A DNA stretch of 64,000 bases from an uncultured Bacteroidales bacterium (GCA_900317955.1 ONIP01000007.1:62001-126000); one strand, 5' to 3'. Positions 9,144-18,641 are shown, numbered from the stretch's first letter. Notes: generated from the sequence alone by a model not told the origin. A program made the numbers and translations.

Positions 9144-10439
9144 ATGTGTAAAATAGCAGTAGCAGGAACCGGATATGTAGGACTGAGTATAGCCACATTG
9201 TTAGCGCAGCATAACGAGGTTACCGCGGTGGACATAGTGGAAGAGCGCGTAGAGATGGTAAACCGTCGCGAGTCGCCTATTCAAGATGAGTATATAGAAC
9301 GCTTCTTTGTCGAGGACAAGGTTTTGAGCCAAGGAGACAAGCCCGAAGAAGAATTCATATTGCGAGAGACTCTGAAACTCAATGCAACAACAGACTGGGA
9401 GAATGGATATGCGGGTGCCGAGTTTGTAGTGATAGCCGCTCCGACCAATTACGACAGTGTGAAGAATTATTTTGACACTTCGGCAGTGGAAGATGTAATC
9501 GAGAAGGTGAGAAAAGTGAATGCCGATGCGGTGATGGTGATAAAGAGCACGGTGCCGGTAGGATATGCTAAGAATGTGATGGAACGTTATGGAACAGACA
9601 GGATATTGTTTGCGCCGGAGTTTCTGAGAGAGTCGAAGGCTTTGTATGACAACCTGTATCCCTCGAGAATCATTGTAGGCTATATGCAAGGAGACGAAAT
9701 GATGGAGGCAGCTGCCAAGAAGTTTGCCGCCATTATCAAAGAGGGTGCGATGGTGGAAGAGGTTCCCGTGCTGTTTATGGGTACGACAGAGGCCGAGGCT
9801 GTGAAGTTGTTTGCCAATACGTATCTGGCGTTGAGGGTGAGTTATTTCAACGAGTTAGACACCTACGCAGAGTTGAAAGGATTGGATACGCAGCGGATAA
9901 TCCAGGGCGTGTGTTTAGACCCACGTATCGGGACGCATTACAACAATCCGTCGTTTGGATACGGTGGCTATTGCCTGCCAAAGGATACCAAGCAGTTGCT
10001 GGCCAATTATGCCGATGTGCCGCAGGATTTGATTAGGGCGATAGTGGACAGCAACAAGACCCGTAAGGATTTTATCGCCGACCAGGTGCTGAAGAAAGCG
10101 GGATATTACACGTATTACAGCCATAATAACAATTGGGATGTGTCGCAGGAGAAAGAGTGTGTGATTGGGGTGTACCGGTTGACGATGAAGAGCAACAGCG
10201 ACAATTTCAGACAGTCGAGCATCCAAGGTGTGATGAAGCGGGTGAAGGCCAAAGGTGCGACAGTTATCATCTATGAACCGACGCTGCCGGATGGAAGTAC
10301 TTTTTTCGGGAGCAAGGTGGTGAACGACTTGGAGAAGTTCAAGCAAGAGAGCCAGGCGATCATAGCCAACCGTTATGATGCTTGTTTGGATGACGTAGCG
10401 GAAAAGGTGTATACACGAGATATTTTCAGACGAGACTGA
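9144..10439 (+). CDS. ugd: UDP-glucose 6-dehydrogenase (first copy)
   Basis: Oxidises UDP-glucose to UDP-glucuronate with two NAD+. The 431-residue protein has the N-terminal Rossmann motif GTGYVG (residues 8-13) and the catalytic cysteine, Cys277, in [13 protein letters not shown]. It is the first gene of the polysaccharide block and overlaps the NusG-like gene by one base (TGATG), so the two are translationally coupled. A second, longer and diverged copy lies at 28961. UDP-GlcA is a common capsule precursor, so the polymer probably contains an acidic sugar. High confidence. Confidence 0.95.
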   Translation: MCKIAVAGTGYVGLSIATLLAQHNEVTAVDIVEERVEMVNRRESPIQDEYIERFFVEDKVLSQGDKPEEEFILRETLKLNATTDWENGYAGAEFVVIAAPTNYDSVKNYFDTSAVEDVIEKVRKVNADAVMVIKSTVPVGYAKNVMERYGTDRILFAPEFLRESKALYDNLYPSRIIVGYMQGDEMMEAAAKKFAAIIKEGAMVEEVPVLFMGTTEAEAVKLFANTYLALRVSYFNELDTYAELKGLDTQRIIQGVCLDPRIGTHYNNPSFGYGGYCLPKDTKQLLANYADVPQDLIRAIVDSNKTRKDFIADQVLKKAGYYTYYSHNNNWDVSQEKECVIGVYRLTMKSNSDNFRQSSIQGVMKRVKAKGATVIIYEPTLPDGSTFFGSKVVNDLEKFKQESQAIIANRYDACLDDVAEKVYTRDIFRRD

Positions 10440-10969
10440 TGCTGAGCTGGTATGTGTTCCGTTGCCCATACGGGAAAGAGTTGACACTTCAACAGAATGT
10501 GCAGAATATCTTTGGGGTGGAATGTTTTGTCCCGACGGAGAAGGTGCGACAGCGTGACCGGCATGGGCGGTTTGTGTGGGTGCAGCGAAGTGTGTTGACA
10601 GGTTATATCTTTGTAAGAATAGAAAAAGAACGCCAGTATTTAATACCCCGCAGACTGATAACACTGCATACGATGGTATGTCAGGAGAACGGGTTGCTGA
10701 GGCCTGTGATAGTGCCAGACAGAGACATGGCAAGTTTTATTAGGGTGTCGGGCAGCAAAGAAGAGCGGATAGCATATCTTGACCCGTCGAAGCTCAATCT
10801 GAAAAAAGGCGACAGAGTGCGCGTGATAGGCGGGACGTTTGTAGGGGTAGAGGGCGTGTTTATGCAGATAGGCGGGAAGCATGAGAAGCGAGTAATCATA
10901 GAACTGCAGGGGTTGATAGCTGTGGCTACTGCTGCTATCCCGGCTTCGATGGTGGAGAAGATTGAATAA
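10439..10969 (+). CDS. UpxY-like NusG paralogue (locus-specific transcription antiterminator)
   Basis: 176-residue NusG-family protein. The NusG N-terminal domain spans about residues 1-105 (begins LSWYVFRCPYGKE; the VLTGYIFVR strand is typical of NusG/RfaH/UpxY). A KOW domain covers about 120-150 (KKGDRVRVIGGTFVGVEGVF). In Bacteroides, UpxY proteins bind RNA polymerase in the leader of their own capsule operon and prevent early termination. Here the gene is second rather than first, and no UpxZ partner follows. Many hairpin-forming repeats within the downstream genes give such a factor an obvious task. Family confident; target inferred. Confidence 0.88.
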   Translation: MLSWYVFRCPYGKELTLQQNVQNIFGVECFVPTEKVRQRDRHGRFVWVQRSVLTGYIFVRIEKERQYLIPRRLITLHTMVCQENGLLRPVIVPDRDMASFIRVSGSKEERIAYLDPSKLNLKKGDRVRVIGGTFVGVEGVFMQIGGKHEKRVIIELQGLIAVATAAIPASMVEKIE

Positions 10970-11001
10970 ATAGAATAAAATGAAATTTAATAAATTACGA
11001 T

Positions 11002-12087
11002 ATGGTTCCTTTTCGTGTCAAAATTCGTAGGATAATTGGTGTGCTGAAATTAGTCATATTCCAGCCCAATAAAATTGTGGATCCAAAGCAGACGTACTAT
11101 CCGGACAGTCCACATAAGTCAAAATGGACTATCCTGATTGAGCATATAAAATATAGCATAAAATATGGCTATAAGTTATACGAATACTATCTGTACGGAT
11201 TGGATGTAAAAGGGACAGACCCGAACCAATATGTTACTGAGAGGTTCAATGTAGAATGGCTGATGAAAGTACATGCCAAAGGAGAACGGAATTATATAAT
11301 TACGATGCGGGACAAATGTCTGTTTGCCCAGATAATGAATGATAACCATATGCCGATACCCCGAACATACGGGATGATACTTAATGGTCAACTGCATTTG
11401 CAAGGTGATTATTCCAACAGTGTGCCCATGGAGCAGATACTCCAGACCGACAGTCATTTGCTTTGTAAGCCAATAAAAGGAGCCGGTGGAGATGGCATCA
11501 TTTCGATAAAAGTGAAGGATGGAAAAATATCTCACAAAGGAAAAGAGATAAGTATAGATGAATTTACAGCGATGGTGAAAGGTGATACATACCTTATTCA
11601 GCACTTTGTAGAAAATCAACATCCTGATATGAAGGCTCTTTTCCCTAATGTGTTAAATACAATTAGGGTTACGATGGTGAGGACGGAAAAGGGTATAGAC
11701 CTGTTGGGAGTAATGTGTCTGATGGGAAGTGCTAATTCTGAATACAGTAACTGGCATTTTGGGGGAATCTGTATCAGCGTAGACGAAGAGGGCAAATTAA
11801 GGAAATATGGTTATTCATATAGAGATAAACGCATAACCAAGCACCCTGATACCGGGGTTGTTTTTGAAGGCTATCAGATACCGTATTATAAAGAGATGAT
11901 AGAAATATGTAAAAAGGCCATGGATGTGTTCTATGGAATGAAGACAATAGGATGGGATATGGCCATCACCGAAAGTGGACCCATATTTATTGAGGGCAAT
12001 CACCGCTGGGGTGTAGCTGCACATCAGATGGTAGACAATAAAGGGTGGATGGAAAAATATAACCGATATTTTAAACTTGATAAGTGA
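11002..12087 (+). CDS. Sugar-transfer-associated ATP-grasp protein, paralogue 1
   Basis: 361-residue ATP-grasp fold protein of the type found in polysaccharide loci. Recognisable parts are the ATP-lysine region LLCKPIKGAGGDGI, the NTIRVTMVRTEKG strand, and the C-terminal metal-binding end GPIFIEGNHRWG, where the Glu and Asn would bind magnesium. Such enzymes form a carboxylate-amine (or related) bond through an acyl-phosphate. The true acceptor is unknown; an amino acid or acyl unit joined to a sugar is the obvious guess. No signal peptide. It is closely similar along its whole length to the next gene, so the pair arose by tandem duplication. Confidence 0.8.
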   Translation: MVPFRVKIRRIIGVLKLVIFQPNKIVDPKQTYYPDSPHKSKWTILIEHIKYSIKYGYKLYEYYLYGLDVKGTDPNQYVTERFNVEWLMKVHAKGERNYIITMRDKCLFAQIMNDNHMPIPRTYGMILNGQLHLQGDYSNSVPMEQILQTDSHLLCKPIKGAGGDGIISIKVKDGKISHKGKEISIDEFTAMVKGDTYLIQHFVENQHPDMKALFPNVLNTIRVTMVRTEKGIDLLGVMCLMGSANSEYSNWHFGGICISVDEEGKLRKYGYSYRDKRITKHPDTGVVFEGYQIPYYKEMIEICKKAMDVFYGMKTIGWDMAITESGPIFIEGNHRWGVAAHQMVDNKGWMEKYNRYFKLDK

Positions 12088-12160
12088 AGGATTGCTAAGA
12101 TAGAGAGGAATAAAGATTTCTGAAAAAGGAGAGAATCATAGGATTAAAGAATCTAATCGT

Positions 12161-12180
12161 GGGCGTTTTATAAAAGCCCC
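12161..12180 (+). other. Short hairpin between the two tandem ATP-grasp genes
   Basis: GGGC-(g)-TTTTA-TAAAA-GCCC forms a bulged stem in the 158-base gap 12088-12245. It has no U-run after it, so it is not a standard terminator. The following GCCCCC resembles the AGAAGTCCCC end seen on other repeat elements here. Confidence 0.4.
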
Positions 12181-12245
12181 CTAAACACTAATACATCGTC
12201 TTATAGGTGCAATTGTTTTAATTGATAGATTATTAATTTGCAGAT

Positions 12246-13334
12246 ATGAGTAGTATATTAAAGAGAAAATTCAAATACACTTATGGTACGTTGAAGACGC
12301 TCGTGCTTCATCCGAAAAGAATAATCAATCCGAGAGAATCATATTATCCAGAGTGTCCTCATAAGTCGAACTTTACGATGGCGATGGAGCATCTGAAATA
12401 CTGCATGAAATATGGATTCCGACTTTACGAGTATTACATATACGGATTAGATGTAAAAGGATCGAATCCGAATGAGTATATGACAGAAGAGCAGAATATG
12501 AAGTGGCTGACATCTGTACATAAACAGAATGGTCCAGAATATACAATTACAGTGAGTGACAAGAATTTGTTTGCAGAGGTGATGCATGACAATCACTTGC
12601 CGATACCCAAGACATACGGCTTGATATTGAATGGTGAACTTCGTCGTGAGGGAGATATATCGAAAATAGTCCCATTTGAGAAGTTGCTTGAAACGGACTG
12701 CCATCTTTTGTGCAAGCCGATAAGAGGGTTCAGTGGAAATGGAATTATCTCGATTACAGTGAAAGACGGCAAATTATACCATAAAGGTGCAGAAATGAGC
12801 CTGGCAAGATTAAAAGAACTTACAGCCGATGACACATATCTGCTTCAGCATTTTGTAGAGAATCAGCACCCTGCGATGAAGACACTTTTTCCCAATGTGC
12901 TGAATACTATAAGGGTAACGATGGTACGTACAGAGAGGGGTATTGAATTGTTGGGTGTGATGTGCCTAATGGGTAGTGCCAATTCAGAATACAGCAATTG
13001 GCATTTCGGCGGAATATGTGTCAGTGTAGACAAAGAAGGGAGGTTGCTTAAGTACGGTTTTTCGAACAGTGATAAGCGCATTATAAAGCATCCCGACACG
13101 GGGACAGTATTTGAAGGTTATGAGTTGCCCTATTACAAAGAGACAATAGAATTGTGTACGAAAGCCATGGATGTATTCTATGGGTTGAAGACCATAGGTT
13201 GGGACATGGCGATAACAGAAGACGGTCCAATCTTTATTGAAGGGAATCATGGATGGGGAGTAGCCGCGCACCAGATGGTAGACCATAAAGGGTGGAGAGA
13301 TAAGTACAACAAGTATTTAGTAATAAAGAAATAA
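12246..13334 (+). CDS. Sugar-transfer-associated ATP-grasp protein, paralogue 2
   Basis: 362-residue paralogue of the preceding gene. It keeps the same landmarks: HLLCKPIRGFSGNGI for nucleotide binding, NTIRVTMVRTERG, and PIFIEGNHGWGVAAHQM at the C-terminal catalytic end. Differences are spread along the protein, so it is an old duplication kept for two related jobs rather than a recent copy. It probably acts in the cytoplasm on a nucleotide- or lipid-linked sugar, or makes a small acyl donor. The exact reaction cannot be read from sequence. Confidence 0.8.
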   Translation: MSSILKRKFKYTYGTLKTLVLHPKRIINPRESYYPECPHKSNFTMAMEHLKYCMKYGFRLYEYYIYGLDVKGSNPNEYMTEEQNMKWLTSVHKQNGPEYTITVSDKNLFAEVMHDNHLPIPKTYGLILNGELRREGDISKIVPFEKLLETDCHLLCKPIRGFSGNGIISITVKDGKLYHKGAEMSLARLKELTADDTYLLQHFVENQHPAMKTLFPNVLNTIRVTMVRTERGIELLGVMCLMGSANSEYSNWHFGGICVSVDKEGRLLKYGFSNSDKRIIKHPDTGTVFEGYELPYYKETIELCTKAMDVFYGLKTIGWDMAITEDGPIFIEGNHGWGVAAHQMVDHKGWRDKYNKYLVIKK

Positions 13335-13453
13335 GGTTTGGTAAGGGCTAAAGAGTATTCTGATTTTCAATAAAATAAGGTCTGATTTATCTGTTGTTCG
13401 TATCCTGCCCCAATAGGATTATTAATAGAAGTCCCATTAACAGGTTCAGTGTT

Positions 13454-14275
13454 ATGCAGTATTTGAAAATAGGAGATATAGAAGTTCCAAAAATCGGGTT
13501 AGGATTATACTCCATGCAAGGGGGAATTTTGGAGGCAGCAGTGAAGGCTGCGTTGGAATCCGGGTATGAATGGTTTGATACCGCGTACAGATATGAGAAT
13601 GAGAAGGAGTTAGGGGAAATACTAAGAGGCGGTGGGCATTCATCGGTCGTTATCTCAACAAAACTGAGCGGGTTGCAATATGTGGGTAAGAGAAAGTTGC
13701 TGTATTTAGACCAGATGTCTGCAAAAAAGATTCTCAAAGGTTCATTGAAACGGTTGGGAAGCCGAAAGGTAGATATGTATATGCTTCACAGCCCATTCCG
13801 TCATTATGAGAGGGCTTTTGCAGAACTACAGGCATTGAAAGCGGCAGGGTTGATAGGAACTATAGGTGTGAGTGGTTTTAAGGAGGAGCAGCTTGAGCAA
13901 GTTAAGTTATATTGTGGTGAGTATCCGGAATTTAACATGATAGAATGTCATCCGTACTTTTCTAATAAGGATTTGATAGCCTATTGTAAGAGCAAAGACA
14001 TAAAATTAATAGCCCGTTCTCCGTTGGCGCATGGAGTAATACTGCCCCAGTTGACCATGGATAATGGTCTTGAAGAGATGAGCAGGAGGTATGGATGTGC
14101 TATTCCGCAATTGATATTGAGGTGGATAGTGCAGCAGAATATGGTTGCGTTGGTGAGAAGTGCGAATCCGGAGCATATCAAAGAGAATGTCCGGGTTTTT
14201 GATTTTGAATTGTCGGATGGTGATATTAGCTATATCGATGGGTTGAACATCAATAAGTCTTATGGAGTAAAATAG
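13454..14275 (+). CDS. Aldo/keto reductase
   Basis: 273-residue NAD(P)H-dependent carbonyl reductase with a TIM-barrel fold. The catalytic tetrad is visible: Asp42 and Tyr47 in FDTAYRYE, Lys70 in ISTK, and His112 in LHSPF. The start at 13454 (MQYLKIGDIEVPKIGLGLYS) is preferred to 13394 because the extension reads through a degenerate copy of the intergenic repeat. Within the polysaccharide block it may reduce a keto-sugar, or a keto-polyol or acid that feeds the decoration genes. Substrate unknown. Confidence 0.88.
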   Translation: MQYLKIGDIEVPKIGLGLYSMQGGILEAAVKAALESGYEWFDTAYRYENEKELGEILRGGGHSSVVISTKLSGLQYVGKRKLLYLDQMSAKKILKGSLKRLGSRKVDMYMLHSPFRHYERAFAELQALKAAGLIGTIGVSGFKEEQLEQVKLYCGEYPEFNMIECHPYFSNKDLIAYCKSKDIKLIARSPLAHGVILPQLTMDNGLEEMSRRYGCAIPQLILRWIVQQNMVALVRSANPEHIKENVRVFDFELSDGDISYIDGLNINKSYGVK

Positions 14276-14311
14276 AAATGGCTGTCCGCAATGATCCGTG
14301 ATGTTGAGAGC

Positions 14312-14414
14312 GCGTCTCTCCGAGACGCAGTTTTGGTTGTTGTCTTTGCCCCAGACTGTGAAAAACGGGGTTTTTCTTGTCAGGGGTTATTGAGAATAAG
14401 TCCCTCCGGGACTT
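14312..14414. repeat. Three-hairpin intergenic repeat, copy within 14276-15048
   Basis: Left hairpin GCGTCTC/GAGACGC (14312-14328), a central CCCC...GGGG element with a different loop, a TTATTGAGAATA linker, and right hairpin AAGTCCC/GGGACTT (14398-14414). The whole 773-base gap 14276-15048 is repeat DNA; no gene was seen in it. Confidence 0.7.
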
Positions 14415-14451
14415 ATCGGAACGATGCGGATGATCAATAAGCATTCATTTT

Positions 14452-14935
14452 TGAGAGCGTGTGTTTCTGACGTGCTGGGATATATTAACTTGAAATGATC
14501 TTTTGGGGCTTGAAGACTTTGCTGCTTGAAGTAGTGTGCTTTCTGCACACTGAGACTACGTTATGCTAACCCCACACTGCACTTCGTTTAGTGCGGGGTT
14601 AATAGGATAGCGTGCCGTTGGCACGTTTTGTGGGGATACAAAATAATGGAAGGTTCTAGTTACCATAGATAATCCCCGCACTGCGTAAGGTGTATCTTCG
14701 AGGTGATTCATAGTAGACCCCTAAATTTTGAGAGGATGTGTATCTGACGTGCTGGGATATATTAACTTGAAATGATCTTTTGGGGCTTGAAGACTTTTCT
14801 GCTTGAAGTAGTGTGCTTTCAGCACACTGAGACTATGTTATGCTAACCCCACACTGCACTTCGTTTAGTGCGGGGTTAATAGGATAGCGTGCCGTTGGCA
14901 CGTTTTGTGGGGATACAAAATAATGGAAGGTTCTA
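14452..14935. repeat. Direct duplication of a ~207-bp three-hairpin element
   Basis: Copies at about 14452-14658 and 14728-14935 are almost identical. Each carries the hairpin GTGTGC...GCACAC, a central CCCCACAC...GTGCGGGG hairpin, the linker TTAATAGGAT and the final hairpin GCGTGCC...GGCACGT. The spacer contains AATCCCCGCACTGCG, a fragment of the same element. The near identity indicates recent duplication. Confidence 0.8.
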
Positions 14936-15048
14936 CGAGGTGATTTATAGAAGTCCCCTCTATTCTACAGTTTGTGAGAGGTTATTGGGAGTTTTGACCC
15001 TTTAGGGCAATTTTTGGTAGTCTTTAGAAAAAAAACGAAAAAAGAGAA

Positions 15049-16095
15049 ATGCCGAAGAATGTAAAAGTCAGTTTTATAGTAGCAGTATATAAAGTTGCAG
15101 AATACATAGAACGCTGTGTACGGAGTATATATGAGCAGACGTTAGAGGATATTGAGATTATTTTAGTTGATGATTGCACTCCGGATAACAGTATTGAGAT
15201 AGCGAAAAGAGTGTTGGCGGACTATCCTCATAGAGAGTCTCAGATGAAGGTATTGCGGCATGAGAAAAACACAGGATTGAAAGGTGTCCGAAAAGACGGG
15301 GTGAAAGTGGCGGAAGGGGAATATGTCATATTTGTGGATGGGGATGATTATTTGGATGTGCGGATGGGGGAAATGATGTATTCTAAAGCAATTGAAGAAG
15401 AAGCCGAAATGGTTATCTGTGGTTTCTGGTGGTATCGAAAAGACGGAAGATTCTTCAGAATGCCCTTAGGAATAGATTCGTTAGAGAGCACGCAAAAAAT
15501 AAAAGATGCGACATTTGATAGATTGGGTTGGCCGAATGTGTGGTGCAGGATGGTGAAAAGAACCCTGTTGCAGAGTGACGAAATGATCTGGCCAAAGGCA
15601 AGTCATCCAGAAGATGTTGTTATCAGTACGGTTTCGACATATTATGCTAAAAAGATAGCATGCGTAATTGAGCCATTGTATCATTATTGTTACAACAAAG
15701 ACTCAATAACATTCCAGTCTTCGGAAGAGGGAGTGTTGAGAAAGTATCGGGAATTTCTGATAAACAATGAGCAGATAGTCGATTTTTATAAACAGAAAGG
15801 AATATTCGAGAGAAACCAGCGGGGTCTTGTGGTAAATAAGATGTATGCCAGAAATGAGTTGTTGATGTTGACAAGAAAGAGGAAGTATCGCAAAATGTGG
15901 AAGGAAACGTATCCTGAATTAAACAAGATAATGATGTCAGGCAATGAGATGTTTTCATCCACTTATAGAGAGAAAGTATGGTATATCTCAATATTGCTTG
16001 GGCTATTCCCATTATTAAAACGAGTTTTGGTATCCAGAAGGTTACAGCCGAGTGCGGTATGGATGGCGGGGGCATTTAATTATATCAATAAGTGA
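15049..16095 (+). CDS. GT2 family glycosyltransferase A
   Basis: 348-residue family 2 (GT-A) glycosyltransferase. The N-terminus VSFIVAVYKVAEYIERCV, the first acidic pair in ILVDDCTPDNS (about 39-47) and the metal-binding DGDD at 97-100 are standard. It transfers a sugar from a nucleotide donor to the growing lipid-linked repeat unit on the cytoplasmic face. No transmembrane segment is evident. First of four related GT2 genes (15049, 16143, 17631, 18786) separated by repeats, implying a linear repeat unit built by a duplicated enzyme family. Confidence 0.88.
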   Translation: MPKNVKVSFIVAVYKVAEYIERCVRSIYEQTLEDIEIILVDDCTPDNSIEIAKRVLADYPHRESQMKVLRHEKNTGLKGVRKDGVKVAEGEYVIFVDGDDYLDVRMGEMMYSKAIEEEAEMVICGFWWYRKDGRFFRMPLGIDSLESTQKIKDATFDRLGWPNVWCRMVKRTLLQSDEMIWPKASHPEDVVISTVSTYYAKKIACVIEPLYHYCYNKDSITFQSSEEGVLRKYREFLINNEQIVDFYKQKGIFERNQRGLVVNKMYARNELLMLTRKRKYRKMWKETYPELNKIMMSGNEMFSSTYREKVWYISILLGLFPLLKRVLVSRRLQPSAVWMAGAFNYINK

Positions 16096-16142
16096 GGTGA
16101 AAACTATAAAACAGAACCTTTCTTCAAAAACAGATAAAAGAG

Positions 16143-17156
16143 ATGAAAGTTTCGATAGTAGTACCGGTGTATAATGTGGCTCCATATATTGAGCAATTTG
16201 CGCGGAGTGTTTTTGAGCAGACGTTAGAAGACATAGAGTATGTGTTTGTAGACGATTGTTCGCCAGATAGCAGTATGGATATTTTGTTATCGGTATTGGA
16301 GGAGTATCCGCATCGGAAGCCAAATGTCAAGATTGTCCGTCATGAAAAGAACATGGGGATAGCAGTGTCCAGAAAAGATGGGTACATGAAGTCGACGGGA
16401 GAATATATGATATATGTGGACAGCGATGATTATCTTGAGCCGAGGATGCTGGAGTTAATGTATGCGAAGGCCAAAGAGCATGATGCTGACATGATAGTAT
16501 GTGACATATATTTGTACAACAAAGAGAATTGCAATGTATTGAAGACTGCACCGAAAGAAGAAGGTGAGAATGGTGAAAAAATCAAGGATGATATAATAAA
16601 TAGAAAGGTTACACCGGGATTGTGGTGTAAGTTGTTTAGAAGAAGTGTATTATCCGAAAATGAGGCGTTGTGGCCAGTCCGGTCGTACGCAGAAGATGTG
16701 GTTATCAGTACTTATTTAGCATATAGTGCAAAAAGGATTGAGTATGTGAATGAACCATTATATCATTACTTGTATCATGATACTTCCATCTGCAATAAGA
16801 ATACGAAAGAGCAGTGTCTGAGTAATATGGATGGTTATAAACGCAATATTGATGTAGTGGTTCGTTTTCTGAAAGAGAAGGGAGTATATGATAAATATAG
16901 ATTTGGTGTATACTTGAACAAGTTCTATGTGAAGAAATTGACGATGCCATTTTTCAGAGATAAGGAGTTTCGGAAGTTGTGGTTTGATACATATCCAGAA
17001 TTAAATCGTATCTTATTCTGGGGAGATGATATATATAAGTCGTCCTATCGGCAGAAAATATGGATGGTTGCAATTAAGACAGGCTTAATTCTGAAATTCA
17101 AGAGACGGTTACAATCGAAAAGGTTCTTGCCCAGTCCGAGGTGGATATTTCGATAG
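16143..17156 (+). CDS. GT2 family glycosyltransferase B
   Basis: 337-residue GT2 enzyme with VSIVVPVYNVAPYIEQF at the N-terminus and DSDD at residues 93-96. It is very close to the gene at 17631, and the first roughly 60 coding bases, with the AAAAGAGATGAAAG start region, are nearly identical between the two. Divergence is greatest in the middle and acceptor-binding part, as expected if the copies now use different acceptors. Linkage and sugar cannot be predicted. Confidence 0.88.
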   Translation: MKVSIVVPVYNVAPYIEQFARSVFEQTLEDIEYVFVDDCSPDSSMDILLSVLEEYPHRKPNVKIVRHEKNMGIAVSRKDGYMKSTGEYMIYVDSDDYLEPRMLELMYAKAKEHDADMIVCDIYLYNKENCNVLKTAPKEEGENGEKIKDDIINRKVTPGLWCKLFRRSVLSENEALWPVRSYAEDVVISTYLAYSAKRIEYVNEPLYHYLYHDTSICNKNTKEQCLSNMDGYKRNIDVVVRFLKEKGVYDKYRFGVYLNKFYVKKLTMPFFRDKEFRKLWFDTYPELNRILFWGDDIYKSSYRQKIWMVAIKTGLILKFKRRLQSKRFLPSPRWIFR

Positions 17157-17369
17157 TATGTTCAAGATGAGGCCTAAGAAACGGCAATTTTGAAGTCGAA
17201 TTTGTGAGGCGTGACGGTAGCGAATAATAAAGGTGGACTCTATAAATCCCGTATATATGTCGCTTTCTCCGGGATGTAGTTTCTTGATGTCTGAATGTCG
17301 AGGCACTGCACTTTCGGCTTGTACTATATTATTAAGATGTGTTCTATTAATTAATTCGATTTTGAGAGC

Positions 17370-17622
17370 GCGTGTCTCCGACACGCTGAGTGTATTTGCT
17401 TGATATACCCCACACTATAAGTGCGGGGTTTCTACGAGACGTTGCTGCATCTCGGCGTAGCTCGAACAAGTTCGGCTCTGCTCTCGACTTTCGCAACGTT
17501 ATTGAGAACTTGCCTCTTCGAGGCAATTTATAGAAGCCCCTTTAATAGTCTCACCTCTTTGAGGTGATTTATAGAAGTCCCTTTAATAGTCTCACCTCTT
17601 TGAGGTGATTTATAGAAGTCCC
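17370..17622. repeat. Repeat-rich gap with three-hairpin element, large inverted repeat and 41-bp tandem duplication
   Basis: The gap 17157-17630 holds a left hairpin GCGTGTC/GACACGC (17370-17386) and a CCCCACAC...GTGCGGGG stem. A long inverted structure follows, with outer arms ACGTTGC (17439-17445) and GCAACGT (17493-17499) and a core CGAAC/GTTCG at 17463-17474. Next is a TGCCTC/GAGGCA hairpin, then a perfect 41-bp tandem duplication (17541-17581 and 17582-17622), each unit with CACCTC/GAGGTG and ending AGAAGTCCC. The second unit ends 9 bases before the next start codon. No gene seen. Confidence 0.8.
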
Positions 17623-17630
17623 CAAAAGAG

Positions 17631-18641
17631 ATGAAAGTTTCGATAGTAGTACCAGTGTATAATGTGGCTCCATATATAGAGCAATTTGCGCGGAGCATTT
17701 TTGAGCAGACGTTAGATGATATTGAGTATGTGGTTGTAGACGATTGTACGCCAGATAGCAGCATGGAAATATTGATGTCGGTATTGGAGGACTATCCTCA
17801 ACGGAAGCCAAACGTCAATATTATCCGTCATGAAAAGAATATGGGAATAGCTGTGACCAAGAAGGATGGGTACATGAAGGCGGCGGGAGAATATGTGATA
17901 TGTGTGGACAGTGATGATTATCTTGAGCCGAGGATGGTTGAGCTAATGTATGCTAAAGCCAAAGAGAGAGATGCAGACATGGTGATATGTGATGTATATT
18001 GGTATGTCAGAGAGAACCGATATATTGAAGTGTCAGCACCGAATGGTGAGGGTGAAAATGGTGAAAAAATCAAGGATGATATAATAAACAGAAAGGTCAT
18101 GCCAGGGCTATGGAGCAAATTAGTAAGGAGAAGTATATTGGCCGAAAAGGATGCATTGTGGCCGGTCCAGTCATACGCAGATGATGTTGTTACCAGTACG
18201 TATGTGGCATACAGTTCAAAAAGGATTGGGTATGTGAATGAGCCATTGTATCATTACTTGTATCATGACACGTCCATCTGCAACAAGAAAACGAAAGAGC
18301 AGTATATCAATAATTTGCATGGGTATAAGAGCAATCTTGACTTGGTAATCAATTTCTTAAAAGAGAAAGGGGTGTATGATAAATATTTAGAAGGTGTTTA
18401 TTTGAACAAGTTCTATGTAAAGAGATTGATGCTGCCGTTCATAGCGGATAAAGTGTGTAGGAAGTTATGGTTTGATACATATCCGGAATTCAACCGAGTC
18501 TTATTTTGGGGTGATGCTGTGTACAAGTCATCATATCGACACAAGATATGGATGATAGCAATGAAGATGGGACTATTGCCAAAGTTCAAACGGAGATTGC
18601 AGTCGAAACGGTTTCTGCCAAGTAGGCTTTGGAGATTTTGA
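17631..18641 (+). CDS. GT2 family glycosyltransferase C
   Basis: 336-residue paralogue of glycosyltransferase B, with the same VSIVVPVYNVAPYIEQF start and DSDD at 93-96. Conserved C-terminal text (KRRLQSKRFLPS) is shared between the two. It probably adds the next residue of the same repeat unit. The start codon lies 9 bases after the tandem 41-bp repeat, so the leader of this gene has been replaced by repeat DNA. Confidence 0.88.
   Translation: MKVSIVVPVYNVAPYIEQFARSIFEQTLDDIEYVVVDDCTPDSSMEILMSVLEDYPQRKPNVNIIRHEKNMGIAVTKKDGYMKAAGEYVICVDSDDYLEPRMVELMYAKAKERDADMVICDVYWYVRENRYIEVSAPNGEGENGEKIKDDIINRKVMPGLWSKLVRRSILAEKDALWPVQSYADDVVTSTYVAYSSKRIGYVNEPLYHYLYHDTSICNKKTKEQYINNLHGYKSNLDLVINFLKEKGVYDKYLEGVYLNKFYVKRLMLPFIADKVCRKLWFDTYPEFNRVLFWGDAVYKSSYRHKIWMIAMKMGLLPKFKRRLQSKRFLPSRLWRF

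Noticed and set aside
12161..12180. Rho-independent terminator between the tandem ATP-grasp genes
   Set aside because: Hairpin has no following U-run; listed only as a hairpin.
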